52,155 nt of DNA from Mesostigma viride (taxonomy: Eukaryota; Streptophyta; Mesostigmatophyceae; Mesostigmatales; Mesostigmataceae): NCBI GenBank assembly GCA_009746045.1, contig RPFO01002296.1, positions 1-52,155 of the forward strand, given 5' to 3'. Positions 23,572-35,154 of this stretch are shown here, in pieces. Numbering within the stretch: the stretch's first letter is position 1; each line of letters opens with the position of its first letter. The notes beneath the pieces are model-generated. The model was not told the origin of the DNA. It saw only the letters and a list, made by a program, of their open reading frames with translations, and made no database searches. A program made the position numbers and the translations under genes.

Positions 23572-24273
23572 AGTTAAAGCGCAATGTGTAGGGATAGATA
23601 GATTCCAATGCGCGCGGATAGATTCATCTGCATGAGAATGGTTGGAATGGAGCTTGGTTAAAAATATAGGCTTACAGCACTCGTGCACGTGAGTGCTTAG
23701 ACACGAGTTTGCCAAGTCAAGGCAACACACGTGAGACGGGCTCGCAAGAGATCTAACCAGTTGGCACTGGCCTATTCTTTATATACTTGTGCACTGTGCT
23801 TTGCTAGGCCTGAGCAGCCTCATAGGCCTGCTCAGTATTAACACCCCCGGTACAGTATTAACAACCTGTACAGCGTCCAGATCCTATACAGTAGGTCTGC
23901 CATACAGGCACAGTGACCACAGAGTACAGTCCACAGTGATTCTTGCGTCTGCACCCAATAGTCCAGGACTAAGCCTGCGGTACCAACAGACCACAGGTTA
24001 AGGTTCCTATTTCCTGCGTACGACGTATTAATCCAATACCGTCGTAGGTTCAGCACCTAATTCCTGTCAGCCCAGGAATTACTGTCGACCCCATATGCCG
24101 TCGGCACATATTCACGCACCACTTAGAAGAACAGCCGGCTCGCGCTCGCGCGCGACCGGGAAGTCGGAACACCATAACTTTCTTGATACTTGTCGGAATG
24201 AACTCGTTCCGGTGTCGCTGGAATCGCAGAGATATGCCGAATCAGGATCACGCCAATGCGCTTGGCGTTAACT
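23572..24273 (-). repeat. 5' LTR (right)
   Basis: 702 bp, same ends as the left LTR (AGTTAAAGCG ... GGCGTTAACT), uninterrupted. Confidence 0.92.
23777..23785 (-). promoter_or_regulatory. Candidate TATA box of the 5' LTR
   Basis: TATATAAAG on the minus strand, in the middle of the LTR as expected for the U3/R border. The same site is kept in the left LTR near 11895. Confidence 0.45.
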
Positions 24274-24278
24274 CCCTC

Positions 24279-25155
24279 CACCTCCGAAATTCGCTCCATC
24301 ATCAACAACGCCATCGAACAGCACGTGACACCCCTGGCCGCAGATGTGGCGGCCATGGGCGGCACGTTGGCTGCCGAGCTTCCCATCCTCTCCTCCACCA
24401 CCACCGCCACCTCCAAGCTCCTTGCCTCCACCTCCACCACAACCGACGCCCTCACGGCCCAGCTTCTCGCCATCGACAAGCGCCTGCAGGACAATGCCAT
24501 AGCCATCGAATGCTTGCAGAACACCGCCGGCATCACTGCTCAGGCGGTGAAGGACATCGCCGCTCGGCCAGCCCCTGCTGGCCCTGCCGGCGATGCTCCT
24601 CCCATCCCGACCTGGGCGGACATGCTTAAGCAACACGCCACCTCCACCACCTCCGCCGTCGCCGCCCAGCTTAAGCAGCAGACGCTGGACCTTCGCGAGG
24701 AGGCCGAGCTCGCCAAGCGCAGCCTTAACGTCATAGTCAAGCACTTCAACCCGCTGCAGGACGAGACCTCCGAGACCCTTGCCCTGGCGTTTGAGAACAA
24801 AATCCTTGTCCCCATGGCTATCACTGGTAAGGGCAAGCCGCGGGGGGTGACCCGCCTTCCCCGCTCGCGGGGTAAGGCCGGCCCCTCCCCCTTGCTCCTC
24901 ACCTTTGACACCATGGCGGATAAGATGGAGTTCCTCAAGTGTCGCAAGCGGCTTGGGGGGACCGCCTACACGCTGGACGACGACTTGACCGTGACCCAGC
25001 AACAACGGCGACGGGAGTTATGGCCGGCCTACCTCCAGCTTCGGCAGACGGCGGGGCAGAAGCCGGTCTACTGGAAGGGGGCGGACATCTACGTCGCCCA
25101 CAAGCCCTGGCAGGCGACCCCTGCAACCCCAGCCACCCCAGCCACCCCAGCCTAG
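24279..25155 (+). pseudogene. ORF1p-like protein, C-terminal half (element B)
   Basis: Contains EIRSIINNAIEQHVTPLAAD, a Ser/Thr/Ala-rich helical stretch likely to form a coiled coil, WADMLKQHATSTTSA, then RSLNVIVKHFNP, LPRSRGKAG, LLLTFDTMADKMEFLKCRK, YTLDDDLTVTQQQRRRELWP and KPVYWKGADIYV. Coiled coil plus RRM-like plus C-terminal RNA-binding domain is the order known for L1 ORF1p, which coats element RNA as an oligomer. The C-half is free of stops and frameshifts. Confidence 0.88.
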
Positions 25156-25292
25156 GGAATATATAGCAGTAGTGTAGACTAGAAAGCTTAGTGACGTGGC
25201 CATGTATGCCTACGTGATGGGCCCACACCCGCCCTTGCAATAGCCGTAGCAATGTCGAGTCATGCTTTGCCCATGCAGGGAGTTACTCCCTG

Positions 25293-25323
25293 GAGGGGAT
25301 TCATAAGTGTTTGCTCAATTTCA
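25293..25323 (+). repeat. Left TIR of the 15.7-kb element
   Basis: Starts GAGGGGATTCATAAGTG and ends GCTCAATTTCA. It matches the reverse complement of 40992-41022 except A/G at position 14. Confidence 0.9.
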
Positions 25324-25887
25324 TAAATTTTACTCAATTTTTCCACATGTGATTAAATCCTTATATTTGTCAATAAAGCAGGGGTCATCCAGCCTTCAGA
25401 CCATGAAAATAGACCACCCACAAAAATTGGGCTCATTCTGAGCTCAAATGGTGACATGTGACAGCATACATGTGCAGTTTTTCGTCATTTCCCCCCTTTT
25501 CTTACATGAAACAAATATGAATAGTGAACAAATGAACTCATATCAGGCTGGATTCTTGCAGGCAGCATTTATACCATGAAAATAGACCACCCACAAAAAT
25601 TGGGCTCATTCTGAGCTCAAATGGTGACATGTGACAGCATACATGTGCAGTTTTTCGTCATTTTCCCCCTTTTCTTACATGAAACAAATATGAACAGTGA
25701 ACAAATGAACTCGTATCAGGCTGGGTTCTTGCAGGCAGCATCTATACCATGAAAATAGACCACCCACAAAAATTGGGCTCATTCTGAGCTCAAATGGTGA
25801 CATGTGACCGCATACATGTGCAGTTTTTCGTCATTTTCCCCCTTTTCTTAAATTAAATTAAATTAAATTAAATTAAATTATAACATG

Positions 25888-25901
25888 CCTCCGTGGGGAG
25901 G
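25888..25901 (-). other. 3'-end hairpin of LINE-A
   Basis: Stem CCTCC/GGAGG, loop CCAC in element sense, next to the AATTA tail. Confidence 0.8.
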
Positions 25902-25993
25902 TCATGTAGCACATATTCCATGATGGATGGGGTGGAGGAAGCCGCGTGGTCGAACTATACTAACGCTAGGCTATCTAGAAAATCCTAACTACA

Positions 25994-26245
25994 CTACTCA
26001 TCAAAACGCCTCCTCCGCTTGGGGGGAGGTGGCTTGCCCACAGGGTCGGGCGTGTGCGCCTTGACAATCTTCTTCCACCGCGTCTTGTCCTGCATGACAG
26101 TCCAAAGACGGGAGAGAGAGTGTATGCGGTGCTCAAACTGGGCTGGGACCACTAGGTCGTCCAGCAACATCTGAACGTAGTTGGTGACAGGTTTCCCTAC
26201 CCTTTTGGGAATGTCCGCGGGGCCAGGCCAGGTCAGAATATGCAC
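25994..26245 (-). pseudogene. LINE-A ORF2 C-terminus
   Basis: Reads HILTWPGPADIPKRVGKPV, an FEHRIHSLSRLWTVMQDKTR helix, WKKIVKAHTPDPVGKPPPP and a basic end KRRRRFDE. It aligns with the LINE-B C-terminus (LTW.GP.D, W...M.DK..W, P.VGK.P), so this is the end of a related reverse transcriptase protein, 5'-truncated. This ties the hairpin-type 3' end to an RT-coding LINE. Confidence 0.75.
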
Positions 26246-28216
26246 TACAATACGCTTCCGCGGACACCTTTTTCAGCGGGGAAAGTGCCCCCGGGCTTCC
26301 GGGGCAAATTCAGCAAGCGCTGCGGAACTTAGATACTAAAATTTCGTTTTTGGTTCGTACCGTACAGCCAATCATTTTGCGCCCGGATCAAATTGTGATC
26401 TGGGCACTGAACACGAAAATTTCAGCGGAACGTACGAAACACCAACGCAACTACAGAAAATTTTCAGTGACGAAACTGTAGTACCGTGTACCCAAGCAAA
26501 ATGTAGTAGGACTTCGCTAAAATCACGTTCGGAATTTTTCCCCGCAAGATTCCCCCTCAAGATTCCCCCGCACGATTCCCCCCGCTAGGTTCAGGCTCCA
26601 GTCGATGCTCGCCAAATGGCGCAAAAAAAGAAACATATGTTAAAATCAACGGTGCGAATCCTCGTTACCGCTCGGGTAACATTCTCACTCATTTCGCGTC
26701 TCCTACGAACCGTATTGCAGTGTGCCGCCCTGGCTGGCCAAGCCGCTGGGGGCCCTTTTCTTACATGCAACAAATATGAATAGTGAACAAATGAACTCAT
26801 ATCAGGCTGGATTCTTGCAGGCAGCATCTAGACCATGAAAATAGACCACCCACAAAAATTGGGCTCATTCTGAGCTCAAATGGTGACATGTGACAGCATA
26901 CATGTGCAGTTTTTCGTCATTTTCCCCCTTTTCTTACATGAAACAAATATGAATAGTGAACAAATGAACTCATATCAGGCTGGATTCTTGCAGGCAGCAT
27001 CTAGACCATGAAAATAGACCTCCCTCAAAAATTGGGCTCATTCTGAGCTCAAATGGTGACATTTGACCGCATACATGTGCAGTTTTTCGTCATTTTCCCC
27101 CTTTTCTTACATGAAACAAATATGAATAGTGAACAAATGAACTCATATCAGGCTGGATTCTTGCAGGCAGCATCTAGACCATGAAAATAGACCACCCACA
27201 AAAATTGGGCTCATTCTGAGCTCAAATGGTGACATGTGACAGCATACATGTGCAGTTTTTCGTCATTTTCCCCCTTTTCTTACATGAAACAAATATGAAC
27301 AGTGAACAAATGAACTCATATCAGGCTGGGTTCTTGCAGGCAGCATCTAGACCATGAAAATAGACCACCCACAAAAATTGGGCTCATTCTGAGCTCAAAT
27401 GGTGACATTTGACCGCATACATGTGCAGTTTTTCGTCATTTTCCCCCTTTTCTTACATGAAACAAATATGAATAGTGGACAAATGAACTCATATCAGGCT
27501 GGATTCTTGCAGGCAGCATGTAGACCATGAAAATAGACCACCCACAAAAATTGGGCTCATTCTGAGCTCAAATGGTGACATGTGACAGCATACATGTGCA
27601 GTTTTTCGTCATTTTCCCCCTTTTCTTACATGCAACAAATATGAATAGTGGACAAATGAACTCATTTCAGGCTGGATTCTTGCAGGCAGCATTTATACCA
27701 TGAAAATAGACCACCCACGAAAATTGGGCTCATTCTGAGCTCAAATGGTGACATGTGACAGCATACATGTGCAGTTTTTCGTCATTTTCCCCCTTTTCTT
27801 ACATGAAACAAATATGAATAGTGAACAAATGAACTCATATCAGGCTGGATTCTTGCAGGCAGCATTTATACCATGAAAATAGACCACCCACGAAAATTGG
27901 GCTCATTTTGAGCTCAAATGGTGACATGTGACAGCATACATGTGCAGTTTTTCGTCATTTTCCCCCTTTTCTTACATGAAACAAATATGAATAGTGAACA
28001 AATGAACTCATTTCAGGCTGGATTCTTGCAGGCAGCATCTAGACCATGAAAATAGACCACCCACAAAAATTGGGCTCATTCTGAGCTCAAATGGTGACAT
28101 GTGACAGCATACATTTGCAGTTTTTCGTCATTTTCTCGGTTAACTTACATGAAACAAATATGAATAGTGAACAAATGAACTCATATCAAGTTGGATTCTT
28201 GCAGGCAGCATTTAGA

Positions 28217-28468
28217 AAATGCACATTGCCAGCTTTTACGTCATATCCCATTGAAAAAAAATAGATGAGCCATGAGCCATGAAACCTGTTCACCCAAATA
28301 TGGTTTTATCCCATTTGATATATGTTCTACCAATTGTAAGGACATGTAATAAACCTATGAACCAAGGTCATAAGACACGGAATGTGTTGATCACAAGGCT
28401 GCTAGCCGCAAAGCATGCACCGAGAAGGTAGGGCAGCCATGAAAAATTAAAAGCCACATGCGGCAAGG
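28217..28468. other. Spacer, no feature
   Basis: AT-rich sequence between the satellite arm and the first ORF; nothing recognised. Confidence 0.5.
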
Positions 28469-28750
28469 CTAGTCATCAGAGTCTGAATCAGGAATGATGG
28501 GAGGCCGGCGCTTGTGGCGCGGGGTGGCCTTGGCTTGCTTCATTGCCGTGGAACGCTGGGCGACCTGCTTGCGAATGCACTCAGTAATGTCCGCCTTCCC
28601 TCGCGCAATGCTCGCAGGTGGAAGATTTGGCAACTGCACACCGGGGCATGCGCAAAGCGCAGCCTGCACCTCATCAAATCCCACTATTTCATCGTCGCCA
28701 TCGGAGTATAGCAGATGGGCCATGTCGTGCTCCTTACTAAAGGCCGTCAC
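28469..28750 (-). CDS. Hypothetical protein, possible last exon (93 aa)
   Basis: Reads HDMAHLLYSDGDDEIVGFDE, LCACPGVQLPNLPPASIARG, a Lys/Arg-rich segment (KATPRHKRRPPI) and an acidic end IPDSDSDD. No ATG stands at the 5' limit (GTG only; an internal Met follows HD), so it may be the terminal exon of a spliced gene. I do not recognise the family. It is inside the 15.7-kb element, reading outward to the left TIR. Confidence 0.4.
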   Translation of the reverse strand: MTAFSKEHDMAHLLYSDGDDEIVGFDEVQAALCACPGVQLPNLPPASIARGKADITECIRKQVAQRSTAMKQAKATPRHKRRPPIIPDSDSDD

Positions 28751-28904
28751 GAGCGATTATTCTAGCTCCGCAAAATTATTGCAATCAGCCAATTTGATCG
28801 AATTCACCATCGTCTCGCTCGGGGTTGGCACGCCTCTCCCAATGATGCCTCTCCTGCCTCTTTTGTGGCTCGATCTTCCACCGACTCAGCGCGGCGTATG
28901 AAAG

Positions 28905-29570
28905 TTCCATTCATGCAGAATTCATTCACCGACCCCCAACACTGACCGTACAGCCAGAACATACGAAAAGGTCTTGCATTCTCAATGAAAATGGGCTGTA
29001 ACGGCATTCCATTGAGAATTCCATTCAGAACTCATTCACCGACCCCCAACACTGACCGTACAGCCTGAATTGGGCTGAACATGCGAAAAGGACTTGCATT
29101 CTCAATGAAAATGGGCTGTTGCGGCATTCCATTGAGAATTCCATTGAGAACTCATTCACCGACCCCCAACACTGACCGTACAGCCTGAACTGGGCTGAAC
29201 ATGCGAAAAGGACTTGCATTCTCAATGAAAATGGGCTGTTGCGGCATTCCATTGAGAATTCCATTGAGAACTCATTCAACGACCCCCAACACTGACCGTA
29301 CAGCCTGAACTGGGCTGAACATGCAAAAAGGTCTTGCATTCTCAATGAAAATGGGCTGTTGCGGCATTCCATTGAGAATTCCATTGAGAACCCATTCACC
29401 GACCCCCAACACTGACCGTACAGCCTGAACTGGGCTGAACATGCGAAAAGGACTTGCATTCTCAATGAAAATGGGCTGTTGCGGCATTCCATTGAGAATT
29501 CCATTGAGAACCCATGCACCGACCCCCAACACTGACCGTACAACCTGAACTGGGCTGAACATGCGAGAAA
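28905..29570. repeat. 120-bp tandem repeat, about 5.5 units
   Basis: Units with CATTCTCAATGAAAATGGGC at 28979, 29099, 29219, 29339 and 29459 (exactly 120 bp). Each has a nested CCATTGAGAATTCCATTGAG block and ACTGACCGTACAGCC. Since 120 is a multiple of 3, minus-strand frames stay open; one holds 4.5 copies of a 40-aa unit (RLYGQCWGSVNEFSMEFSME). Whether it is translated is unknown. Confidence 0.92.
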
Positions 29571-29803
29571 CGAAGGACCATCCAAAAGTGAAAAAATTCT
29601 GATTCAAACAGTCCGCGGTGTTGTCCGAGCCTCGCATGCAAATGGCATTTGAATGAACAAAGCACAGTGACCGTCGTCTTTGCGCGCGCGCGGCTGCAGG
29701 TGCGTACAGCCTGCCAAGCACTACCGGTAATTACTTTGTGCGCGCACGAACAAAACCAACGTCGCCGGCGATTGTTTACCAAAACGTGCCTGCATAATAT
29801 GAT

Positions 29804-30448
29804 ATGGCAATGAGTGAAACTGAGAACCAGAGGGCAAAACGCCTGTGTTATGCAAATACTTTAGGTGTTTGCGTGTTAGATCATGAAGATGGGGCAGATA
29901 ACCAATGTCAGGGGAGATTGACGTGCAGGTGCTTTGTGTACGTCGAAAATATTGTTCATGAACGGATTTTGGCAACGGTGAAGAAATTCTGGAAGCTACG
30001 TAGATGGCATGATAGGTCAGTATGCTGTTCGGTTTTACAATTTCTTTTTCCGCCCAGTAGCTGCGGATATCGCGAGTATGGGTTATGGTACGCTTCTGGG
30101 CTAATGGGCGACCCGGGCAACAGAGGGACCTGGGCAGTTAGATGGGTCAAAGAGTCTCCATTTTTTCGTCGTGATATCGCAGTCACGCCTGGCGAAAACC
30201 ACGGCGAGCGCGAGCCATATTTTACTTTTGCCGCAAGGCTGGGTGCTTCCCGGGCGTCACCGTCCTTTAATATATATTTCTTGAGCTGTTCCGCGCAGCT
30301 GGCGGCCTGGGCGCACGTCAAGAACAAGGTTCCGGATGTCATCCGCAACCGCGTCGTTCTAAATAAGCGTGTCAAGAGTATCGTAGCTTATAACTCCCGC
30401 AGACTTTATGATTCCGGTTCTTTTCGATGCCCAACGTCGTGGTTGTGA
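29804..30448 (+). CDS. Hypothetical ORF (214 aa), weak
   Basis: An open reading frame from ATG with no family that I recognise: RLCYANTLGVCVLDHED, CQGRLTCRCFVYVEN (three Cys), WKLRRWHDRSVCC, later WAHVKNKVPDVIRNRVV. Base composition is mixed and no splice sites stand out. It lies inside the 15.7-kb element. It could be chance; coding status is unproven. Confidence 0.25.
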   Translation: MAMSETENQRAKRLCYANTLGVCVLDHEDGADNQCQGRLTCRCFVYVENIVHERILATVKKFWKLRRWHDRSVCCSVLQFLFPPSSCGYREYGLWYASGLMGDPGNRGTWAVRWVKESPFFRRDIAVTPGENHGEREPYFTFAARLGASRASPSFNIYFLSCSAQLAAWAHVKNKVPDVIRNRVVLNKRVKSIVAYNSRRLYDSGSFRCPTSWL

Positions 30449-31189
30449 TTACGCCTATGTCCGGGGAACTTAAAGGAAGTTTGCTGGGTAATGCTTTCTT
30501 TTCCCGTGTTGTCACTGAAAAGGTAAACGGCCTTGTGTCGTCAAAACAGCAGCAAGCAGAAGTCACTGTGCTTAGAATTGCAATGTGGTAGTTTGATTTA
30601 AAACATATACTGCCTTGTTGCTGAAAACTTTTTCAAGGCCTGCTGGGATGTTGCCCATATGTTTCCAACGCTTTAACTCATGTCCAAGTGAGCTAGACTG
30701 GCTTGGAAACTTGAGCTTGTCATGCTTACATTGTGCTTGTATTGCTATTTGTGCCTCTTTGCAGTATCTGCTTTATATATAATTGAAGGCTTCAGCATCA
30801 TTGTCGAGCACCATGGTGGCAGCCAAGCCTCCAATAACGATCATGGACCTAACCTTGCCAAGTATTTGCTTCTTATTATTTCATTCTTTGGACTGAGCTA
30901 GCTTTGAGCTAGCTTTACACCTGCTATTTGGCCTGCACCATGGTCCCTGGCTGCCAGTTACATTTTGTGCCCCCCCCGGCAGGCTGCAGGGTCTAGGATA
31001 GCGAGGGTGTAACGTAGTAGACATGTTGTGGGCACCCTGGGTGCATTTTCAGGACCAGCCTTTACTTTACCTGGCCCTGCCTTCTTTCTGGGCATATTGT
31101 TGACTTGAGTGCTTGTTGGTCACTCGCGTAGCGACCCCCCTGCATTCATAAATCGTAAACCATTATACAATGAGCATATTTCATGGATG
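30449..31189. other. No feature seen
   Basis: Unique sequence without a recognisable gene or repeat. Confidence 0.5.
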
Positions 31190-31560
31190 TTAAGCTTGCA
31201 AGAATCCAGCTTGATATGAGTTCATTTGGTCATGATTCCTATTTGTTTCATGTAAGAAACCGGTGCAAATGGCGTAAAACTGCATATTCATACTGTCACA
31301 TGTCACCATTTGAGCTCATAATGAGCCCAATTTTTGTAGGTGGTGTAGTATTATGGTTTAAATGTAGCTTGCAAGAATCCAGCTGGATATGAGTTCATTG
31401 GTTCATGATTCCTATTTGTTTCATGTAAGAAACCGGTGCAAATGACAAAAGGTTGCATATTTATACTGTCACATGTCACCATTTGAGCTCATAATGAGCC
31501 CAATTTTTGTAGGTGGTCTAGTATTATGGTTTAAATGTAGCTTGCAAGACCCTGCCAGCC
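31190..31560 (-). repeat. Two diverged 173-bp satellite units, inverted
   Basis: Same family as the arms, in right-arm orientation, period 173 bp (GGTGTAGTATTATGG at 31342 and GGTCTAGTATTATGG at 31515). They share GTAGTATTATGGTTTAAATG with the innermost right-arm units. Confidence 0.88.
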
Positions 31561-32337
31561 GTTAAGAATGTACTCCAGCACAAGTACATTTTGAGTTTTT
31601 CCAAGTTTCTTGTTTTTTGCTTGTTTCAAGTTCAGTTTTGCATAAAAAGTGTCCCCATAGCCCCTGGATATCATCTGGAGGTAGTTGAACTAGTATATGC
31701 TACAATATACTAGGTTGTACTATTTTCTACTACATTTATACTATAATGTACTAAATTGAACTACATCTGAACTAAATGGAACTGTGATTGATGCCCCTGT
31801 AACGTCTCCCAATGCTCAATAACAGGTCTGGCCACCATTGGTGACCTCCTAGAGCCATTCACAGCTGCATTTCGTGGATCACCGCACAAAAAAAAAAATG
31901 TTTTACTTAGCCTTTCAACATGGGAATGAGGGCTTTGGTGTGCAAACATGCATGTGTGCTAAAAATTGGACATTCTGACACTGCGCGAGAGTCTGGTAAT
32001 ACTTAAGCACTTCAGGTCATGATCGAAGTATAGAATGAACTGATGCAAGCAATCAAGCATTATGCAAGGAATGGAATGCTGCAATGAATTTTAGCAGTAA
32101 TACTTGCAACTAGGGAACACACGATAAAGTCACGAATCTGACATGCATTGTGCCGTCATGGCACATGCATGAACATGTACACGAACAGAGGATCACGCGG
32201 ACGCCCACGTGCACGCGCATGGCAATCCCGATGCCCCCCCCCCCCCCCACACAAGCCCCAACTCCAAACATTGCACCAATGACCCACCCACCCAAACCCA
32301 ACCCCAGCCCCCTGACCCCCCCAACGCCCATGCACAC
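31561..32337. other. Spacer with a TACTA-rich stretch and a C15 run
   Basis: No gene. Bases 31690-31790 are rich in TACTA/TATACTA. Bases 32234-32248 are a 15-C run. Confidence 0.5.
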
Positions 32338-33660
32338 GCCCCCGCCCCGCCCCCGCCCCCGCCCCCGCCCCCGCCCCCGCCCCGCCCCCGCCCCCGCCCC
32401 GCCCCGCCCGCCCCGCCCCGCCCCCGCCCCCCCCGCCCCGCCCCCGCCCCCGCCCATGCCCATGCCCCTGCCCCCACACCCGCCCATTCTCACCCACGCC
32501 CACGCCCACGCCCACGCCCACGCCCACGCCCACGCCCACCCCACCCACGCCCACGCCCACGCCCACGCCCACGCCCACGCCCACGCCCACGCCCACGCCC
32601 ACGCCCACGCCCACGCCCACGCCCACGCCCACGCCCACGCCCACGCCCACGCCCACGCCCACGCCCACGCCCACGCCCACCCTAGCCTCACCCCTACTCC
32701 AAGCCACAATTATACCCAAAGCCACAGCCAGAAGTAGAGCGCAGCTGCAACAATAGCAGACGTAGCTGAGACACACACCTACCCACGCCAACGCCCACGC
32801 CCACGCCACGCCCACGCCCACGCCCACGCCCACGCCCACGCCCACGCCCACGCCCACGCCCACGCCCACGCCCACGCCCACGCCCACGCCCACGCCCACG
32901 CCCACGCCCACGCCCACGCCCACGCCCACGCCCACGCCCACGCCCACGCCCACGCCCACGCCCACGCTCACGCCCACGCCCACGCCCACTCCAACGCCCA
33001 CTCCCACGCCCACGCCCACGCGCACGCGCACGCCCACGCCCACGCCCACGCCCATGCCCATGCCCACGCCCACGCCCACGCCCACGCCCACGCCCACGCC
33101 CACGCCCACGCCCACGCCCACGCCCACGCCCACGCCCACGCCCACGCCCACGCCCACGCCCACGCCCACGCCCACGCCCACGCCCACGCCCACGCCCACA
33201 CCCACACCCACGCCCACGCCCACGCCCACGCCCACGCCCACGCCCACGCCCACGCCCACGCCCACGCCCACGCCCACACCACACCCACACCCACGCCCAC
33301 GCCCACGCCCACGCCCACGCCCACGCCCACGCCCACGCCCACGCCCACGCCCACGCCTACGCCCACGCCCACGCCCACGCCCACGCCCACGCCCATGCCA
33401 ACGCCCACGCCCACGCCCACGCCCACGCCCACGCCCACGCCCACGCCCACGCCCACACCCACGCCCACGCCCACGCCCACGCCCACGCCCACGCCCGCGC
33501 CCATGCCCACGCTCACGCCCACGCCCACGCCCACGCCCGCGCCTGCGCCCACCCTAGCCTCACCCCTACTCCAAGCCACAAATGCACCGTAAGCCACAGC
33601 CAGAAGTACAGCACAGCAGCGACAATTGCAGACTTAGCCCAGACACACACCTACCCACGT
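32338..33660. repeat. Hexamer arrays (CCCCGC)n and (CGCCCA)n with duplicated spacer
   Basis: CCCCGC-type repeats at 32338-32460, CGCCCA repeats at 32488-32683 and again at about 32785-33545. A ~110-bp spacer (CCTAGCCTCACCCCTACTCC ... CACACACCTACCCACG) follows each CGCCCA block (32683-32790 and 33550-33660), so array plus spacer was duplicated as a unit. The minus strand has runs of GGGCGT. Open frames coding AWAWAW, GVGVGV or RGRGRG are repeat products. Confidence 0.95.
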
Positions 33661-33820
33661 CAATGCCCCTGCCCAGAGACTCGCGGCCTCATCCCACCCC
33701 CCTGCACGAACAGTTCCCAAACAAAAGAAAAGGCAAACAAAAGGAACAAGAGTAGCAAGCTGCATTGCGAGCACATATGCCAGTTCTGGTGCACATGCCA
33801 GGCCGAAAGCAACTCATGAT

Positions 33821-33947
33821 TGCCCCTGCCCCTGCCCCTGCCCCTGCCCCTGCCCCTGCCCCTGCCCCTGCCCCTGCCCCTGCCCCTGCCCCTGCCCCTG
33901 CCCCTGCCCCTGCCCCTGCCCCTGCCCCTGCCCCTGCTCCTGCCCCT
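33821..33947. repeat. (GCCCCT)n array
   Basis: About 21 hexamers, uninterrupted but for one change near the end (GCTCCT). The minus strand is (AGGGGC)n. Confidence 0.95.
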
Positions 33948-35154
33948 GCCATCACCATTCTAACCACCACACATTACGAAAAGCAAGAAGAAATTATAAT
34001 AATAATAAAAGAAATTATAAGAAGAAGAAATAATAATAATAAACAAGCACAAAGTTGACTGCACATGCGACTGTACCAGTAGGCACGTAGCAAATTTTAG
34101 CTGCAGCTTCAATTTCAACTTCATTGCAATTGCAAGTGTGACTGCATGTGTAATTGCACTACCAATGCCTAATGCCCACTGCATGTGCCCAGTGCGAATG
34201 CAATTCAAAAGCAACATGCAATCGAAATTACAGCTGAAGCCGGCTATTAACAAAGATATTTAAAGCAGTTGTTAACTACAGAGACCCAATGAAAATGCAA
34301 ATGCAATGAAAAAGCAACAGAAGTTGAAGCCACTGCCACTCTACCTGCCGACAGTAACACCACCGCCAGCACCCACTCATATCCCAACGACAAGGAAATA
34401 GAATTGCCCAAAGCCAGACATACATTGGGACGCATAAGCAAACGGCAACGCAAGCGCACATGCAAATGTATACGCAAAGGCAAAGGCAAAGGCAAAGCAA
34501 AGCAAACGCAAACGCAAACGCAAACGCAAGCTTGTCATGTACCTACGCTTAACTGCAAACGCAAACTGTGCACGAAGCAAAAAGATTGGATGGCCAAGAT
34601 CATGGCAAATACGAGGGCCGAAAACAATCCAACTTCATCTAAATGTCCGAAATCCTCACGACGTTTCGATGCGCGCTTGAATGTCGAAGGCCTGCGCCGA
34701 TTATCGATCATAAGTCGAATGTGTAATTGTCGGCTTATGAGAACTGCTTTGCGACAGTATCACGTCAGGCCGTTCCTGTGCAGCCATTTTCCCTGTGCAG
34801 CGGGTGGACAACGTTCACTTTCCGCATTATTCATGGCTATCGAAGTTAATTCTTACCGACCCCGGCTGCCATGGCCACTGGCCACGCATATCAAGTTCAG
34901 GTATTCCCGACCTGTAGCGCAGCAGATTTCTGTCGGAAGGCATCCTAAGCATCGTGATAAAAGAAATCCGAACAATAGACATTCATGCTGCATCTAAGGA
35001 CATTATGGCATTTGTATATACTGCAAGTACATGTATCGACATTGCCGTGATTGCTAACCCCGACTCACCATGAACAGGAACTTTCCCTCTGCCTCCATGA
35101 AATGTACTTCGTGAAATGTACTGTAATACATATGATGTACTACGATGATAATCA
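33948..35154. other. Low-complexity and unique sequence
   Basis: An AAT/AAG-rich block at 33985-34050 and GCAAAC/GGCAAA hexamers at about 34440-34530. An open frame at 34404-34997 crosses the hexamers without a recognisable domain. No gene supported. Confidence 0.5.

Larger units (their letters stand above)
11197..24273 (-). mobile_element. Copia-like LTR retrotransposon carrying three nested insertions
   Basis: Two direct LTRs (11197-12384 and 23572-24273) flank 11.2 kb, with TSD CCCTC at 11192-11196 and 24274-24278 inside the ORF of element B. Minus orientation is shown by a copia-type RNase H on minus near the left LTR and by a purine tract (AAGAAAAGAAAGG, minus) abutting it, which makes the left LTR the 3' LTR. 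Without its MITE, TTAA and CACTA-like inserts the element is about 7.4 kb. LTRs differ by a few small changes, suggesting a fairly recent insertion, yet the coding region is largely unreadable. Confidence 0.9.
25851..26752 (-). mobile_element. LINE-A fragment inside the left satellite arm
   Basis: 902 bp on minus, TSD CCCTTTTCTTA (25840-25850, 26753-26763). It has an AATTA-repeat tail at 25851-25880, then the hairpin CCTCC/GGAGG (25888-25901), a 3' UTR and an ORF2 C-terminus. Bases 26246-26752 are 5' sequence that I cannot identify. Confidence 0.87.
25401..28216 (+). repeat. 173-bp satellite array, left arm
   Basis: Eleven units at an almost exact 173-bp period (starts 25401, 25574, 25747, 26832, 27006, 27179, 27352, 27525, 27698, 27871, 28044), one split by a LINE insertion. 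Each unit has CCATGAAAATAGACCACCCA, ATTGGGCTCATTCTGAGCTC, a CATACATGTGCAG box and ATGAACTCATATCAGGCTGG. The last, innermost unit is diverged. Confidence 0.95.

Noticed and set aside
24268-25005. 245-aa minus-strand frame opposite the element-B ORF (similar frames opposite C and D)
   Set aside because: Gly/Val/Leu-rich mirror of a GC-rich gene; the plus-strand ORF1p-like protein has the conserved domains.
32110-33597. Long frames coding AWAW, GVGV, RGRG or PTPT repeats
   Set aside because: All arise from hexamer repeats, where every frame stays open.
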